Shown here in pieces: positions 5,872-7,545 of a DNA stretch of 7,545 nucleotides (positions within the stretch are counted from its first letter, which is position 1; each line of letters begins with the position of its first letter). Location: contig RPQV01000153.1 of the NCBI GenBank assembly GCA_003818595.1, forward strand, positions 1-7,545, given 5' to 3'. A program made the position numbers and the translations under genes. The notes beneath the pieces are model-generated. The model was not told where the DNA came from and made no database searches. It worked only from the letters and a program-made list of their open reading frames with translations. Origin of the DNA: Calditrichota bacterium. GTDB taxonomy: Bacteria > Zhuqueibacterota > Zhuqueibacteria > Residuimicrobiales > Krinioviventaceae.

Positions 5872-7545
5872 ATGATCGGCCAAACCATTTCCCATTACAA
5901 GATTTTGGAAAAATTGGATCAGGGCGGCATGGGCGTCGTCTATAAAGCGGAGGACACCCGGCTCAAGCGTATTGTGGCGCTAAAGTTTCTCCTGCCGCAA
6001 TTCACACTCAACACCGAAGCCAAGGAGCGTTTCATCCACGAGGCGCAGGCGGCTTCAGCCCTCTCGCACCATAATATCTGCAGCATCCATGATATCGACG
6101 AAACCAATGAAGGACAGATCTTCATGGTCATGGACTGCTATGAAGGGGAGACGCTCAAGCAGAAGATAGATCGCGGCCCCTTGAGTATCGAAGATTCGCT
6201 GGCCATCGCCATGCAAATAGCCGAAGGATTGTCCAAGGCGCATGAAAAGGGGATCATCCATCGCGACATTAAATCCGCAAATATCTTTATCACCAGCGAC
6301 GGCGTGGTGAAAATTCTGGATTTCGGTCTCGCCAAACTGGACAGTCAGACCCAATTGACCAAAACGGGAACAACCATCGGCACTGTCTCCTACATGTCGC
6401 CCGAGCAGGCCAGGGGCGAATCCGTCGATCATCGTACGGACATTTGGTCTCTTGGTGTCATTCTGTACGAGATGCACACAGGCCAGCTGCCGTTCAAGGG
6501 CGAGTACGAACAGGCTGTTTTATATTCGATTTTGAATGAAGCGCCGCCGCCGTTGTCGGCACACCGGCCCGATGTTCCACACGATGTGATCTCGATCATC
6601 GATTCCTGTCTGCAAAAAAAACAATCTGCTCGTTATCAAAGCGCCCATGATCTGCTGACTGATCTGACAGCGCTCCATCAGGGTACAAATGTCAAAACGA
6701 CGGCGAGCCATTTGCATACACGCAAGCGAAAGCAGAATTTGAAACGAGCAGCGATGGCCATGTTGGGTATCGCCTTGCTGATCAGCGCTGTGGCTGTAAT
6801 TTTTAAATTCGACTGGACACACAAAAAGAAGATTGCATCACCACCAGTCAAACGCCTGGTGGTTCTTCCTTTTGAAAATCTGGGTCCGGTTGAAAATGAA
6901 TATTTCACCGACGGGATGACCGAGGAACTGACCACCCGACTCGCTTCCTTGAGTGGATTGGGCGTCATTTCCAGAACCAGCGCCGTTCAATATGCCAAAA
7001 CGGATAAAACCATCGAGCAGATCGGCAGAGAACTGAAGGTTGATTATGCCCTGGAGGGCGCGGTGCGCTGGGCGCCTTCGGCCACGACCGGCGCCGGTCG
7101 CGTGCGCATCACTCCGCACCTGCTGCAGATTTCCAATAAAATAACTCTGTGGGCTGAAACTTATGATCGCGTCATGGACGACATATTCCAGATTCAATCA
7201 GAAATATCGCAAAAAGTCGTTGAAAAAATGGGCATTACTCTCCTCGAAACGGAGCGCAAATCCATTGAAAAGATGCCGACGGAGAACTTGGAAGCCTATC
7301 AGGCTTATCTGCGCGCCCGTTTCTATGAGGCACGCCCTCATTTTACCGTGCAGAACTGGTTGCAGGTTATTGAAGGTTATCAACAGGCGGTAAACCTGGA
7401 TCCGGGGTTTGCCACGGCATTCGCCGAACTCGCACGCGCCCACGCCCGACTATATGTCCTTTGGGAAGATCATTCCCCCGAACGTCTGGAGATGGCGTCT
7501 CGCGCGGCATCGCAGGCCCTCGCGCTGGCGCCGGAATCACCCGAC
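5872..7545 (+). CDS. Transmembrane Ser/Thr protein kinase with TolB/FlgO-like and TPR domains (3' end outside window)
   Basis: The first 558 codons of a gene that is still open at the right edge. Residues 9-265 are a bacterial Hanks-type kinase: glycine loop L-D-Q-G-G-M-G-V-V-Y (15-24), Lys38 in V-A-L-K, Glu57 in helix C, H-R-D-I-K-S-A-N (130-137, catalytic Asp132), D-F-G (150-152), S-P-E (176-178), D-I-W-S-L-G (190-195) and Arg254. The first loop glycine is Asp16. A basic stretch (283-292) precedes one membrane helix (about 293-311), so the kinase should face the cytoplasm. Residues 328-457 form a TolB/FlgO-like domain (V-L-P-F-E-N-L at 331-337, F-T-D-G-M-T-E-E-L at 345-353), placed in the periplasm. 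TPR-like helices begin near 471. Such receptors are common in Acidobacteria, Gemmatimonadetes and KSB1-like genomes; the ligand and targets are unknown. AGGAG at 5861-5865 is six bases before the ATG. Confidence 0.93.
   Translation, partial: MIGQTISHYKILEKLDQGGMGVVYKAEDTRLKRIVALKFLLPQFTLNTEAKERFIHEAQAASALSHHNICSIHDIDETNEGQIFMVMDCYEGETLKQKIDRGPLSIEDSLAIAMQIAEGLSKAHEKGIIHRDIKSANIFITSDGVVKILDFGLAKLDSQTQLTKTGTTIGTVSYMSPEQARGESVDHRTDIWSLGVILYEMHTGQLPFKGEYEQAVLYSILNEAPPPLSAHRPDVPHDVISIIDSCLQKKQSARYQSAHDLLTDLTALHQGTNVKTTASHLHTRKRKQNLKRAAMAMLGIALLISAVAVIFKFDWTHKKKIASPPVKRLVVLPFENLGPVENEYFTDGMTEELTTRLASLSGLGVISRTSAVQYAKTDKTIEQIGRELKVDYALEGAVRWAPSATTGAGRVRITPHLLQISNKITLWAETYDRVMDDIFQIQSEISQKVVEKMGITLLETERKSIEKMPTENLEAYQAYLRARFYEARPHFTVQNWLQVIEGYQQAVNLDPGFATAFAELARAHARLYVLWEDHSPERLEMASRAASQALALAPESPD

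Noticed and set aside
6055..7443. Several minus-strand frames opposite the kinase gene
   Set aside because: All lie inside the kinase reading frame, which has complete catalytic motifs; they are complementary-strand artefacts.

Overview
The window suggests a Gram-negative, free-living bacterium of the FCB-like lineages or a neighbour (Calditrichota, candidate division KSB1, Ignavibacteria and similar uncultured groups). The reasons are exported proteins with classical signal peptides, a small outer-membrane-type beta-barrel, the remnant of a type IX secretion (T9SS / por) C-terminal sorting domain, and a Ser/Thr kinase fused through one membrane helix to a TolB/FlgO-like domain and TPRs. The taxonomic placement is inference from gene style, not from a marker gene.

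Layout. Bases 1-684 hold no convincing intact gene. They contain a very AT-rich stretch (about 120-260), a 24-codon reading frame at the left edge with a lanthipeptide-leader-like segment, and a possible decayed Gly/Tyr/His-rich membrane peptide (543-666). A small beta-barrel gene lies on the minus strand (685-1173). Upstream of it, on the same strand, are a decayed T9SS sorting domain (1244-1474) and a possible frameshifted coding fragment (1496-1650). The first 1.65 kb therefore looks like a patch of gene decay with one intact gene.

From 1701 on, everything reads rightward: an exported PQQ-type beta-propeller (1701-2933), an exported esterase with an Fn3-like linker and a C-terminal PA14 domain (2992-4524), a cytoplasmic DUF7309/DUF6930 protein (4641-5687) and the first 558 codons of a transmembrane Ser/Thr kinase (5872 to the right edge, open). 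The first two are 58 bases apart and may be co-transcribed. The kinase has its own near-consensus sigma-70-type promoter (TTGACA-17-TATTAT, 5711-5739) and a leader of about 125 bases.

How the genes work together. The propeller and the esterase both act outside the cytoplasm, and the esterase carries carbohydrate-associated accessory domains, so a role in processing extracellular or envelope-bound esters or glycans is plausible. The kinase is a separate signalling unit whose partners lie beyond the window. I see no clear defence island, CRISPR array, complete insertion sequence or RNA gene. The items most worth following are the orphan sorting domain, the esterase architecture, the DUF7309/DUF6930 protein and the kinase with its altered glycine loop.
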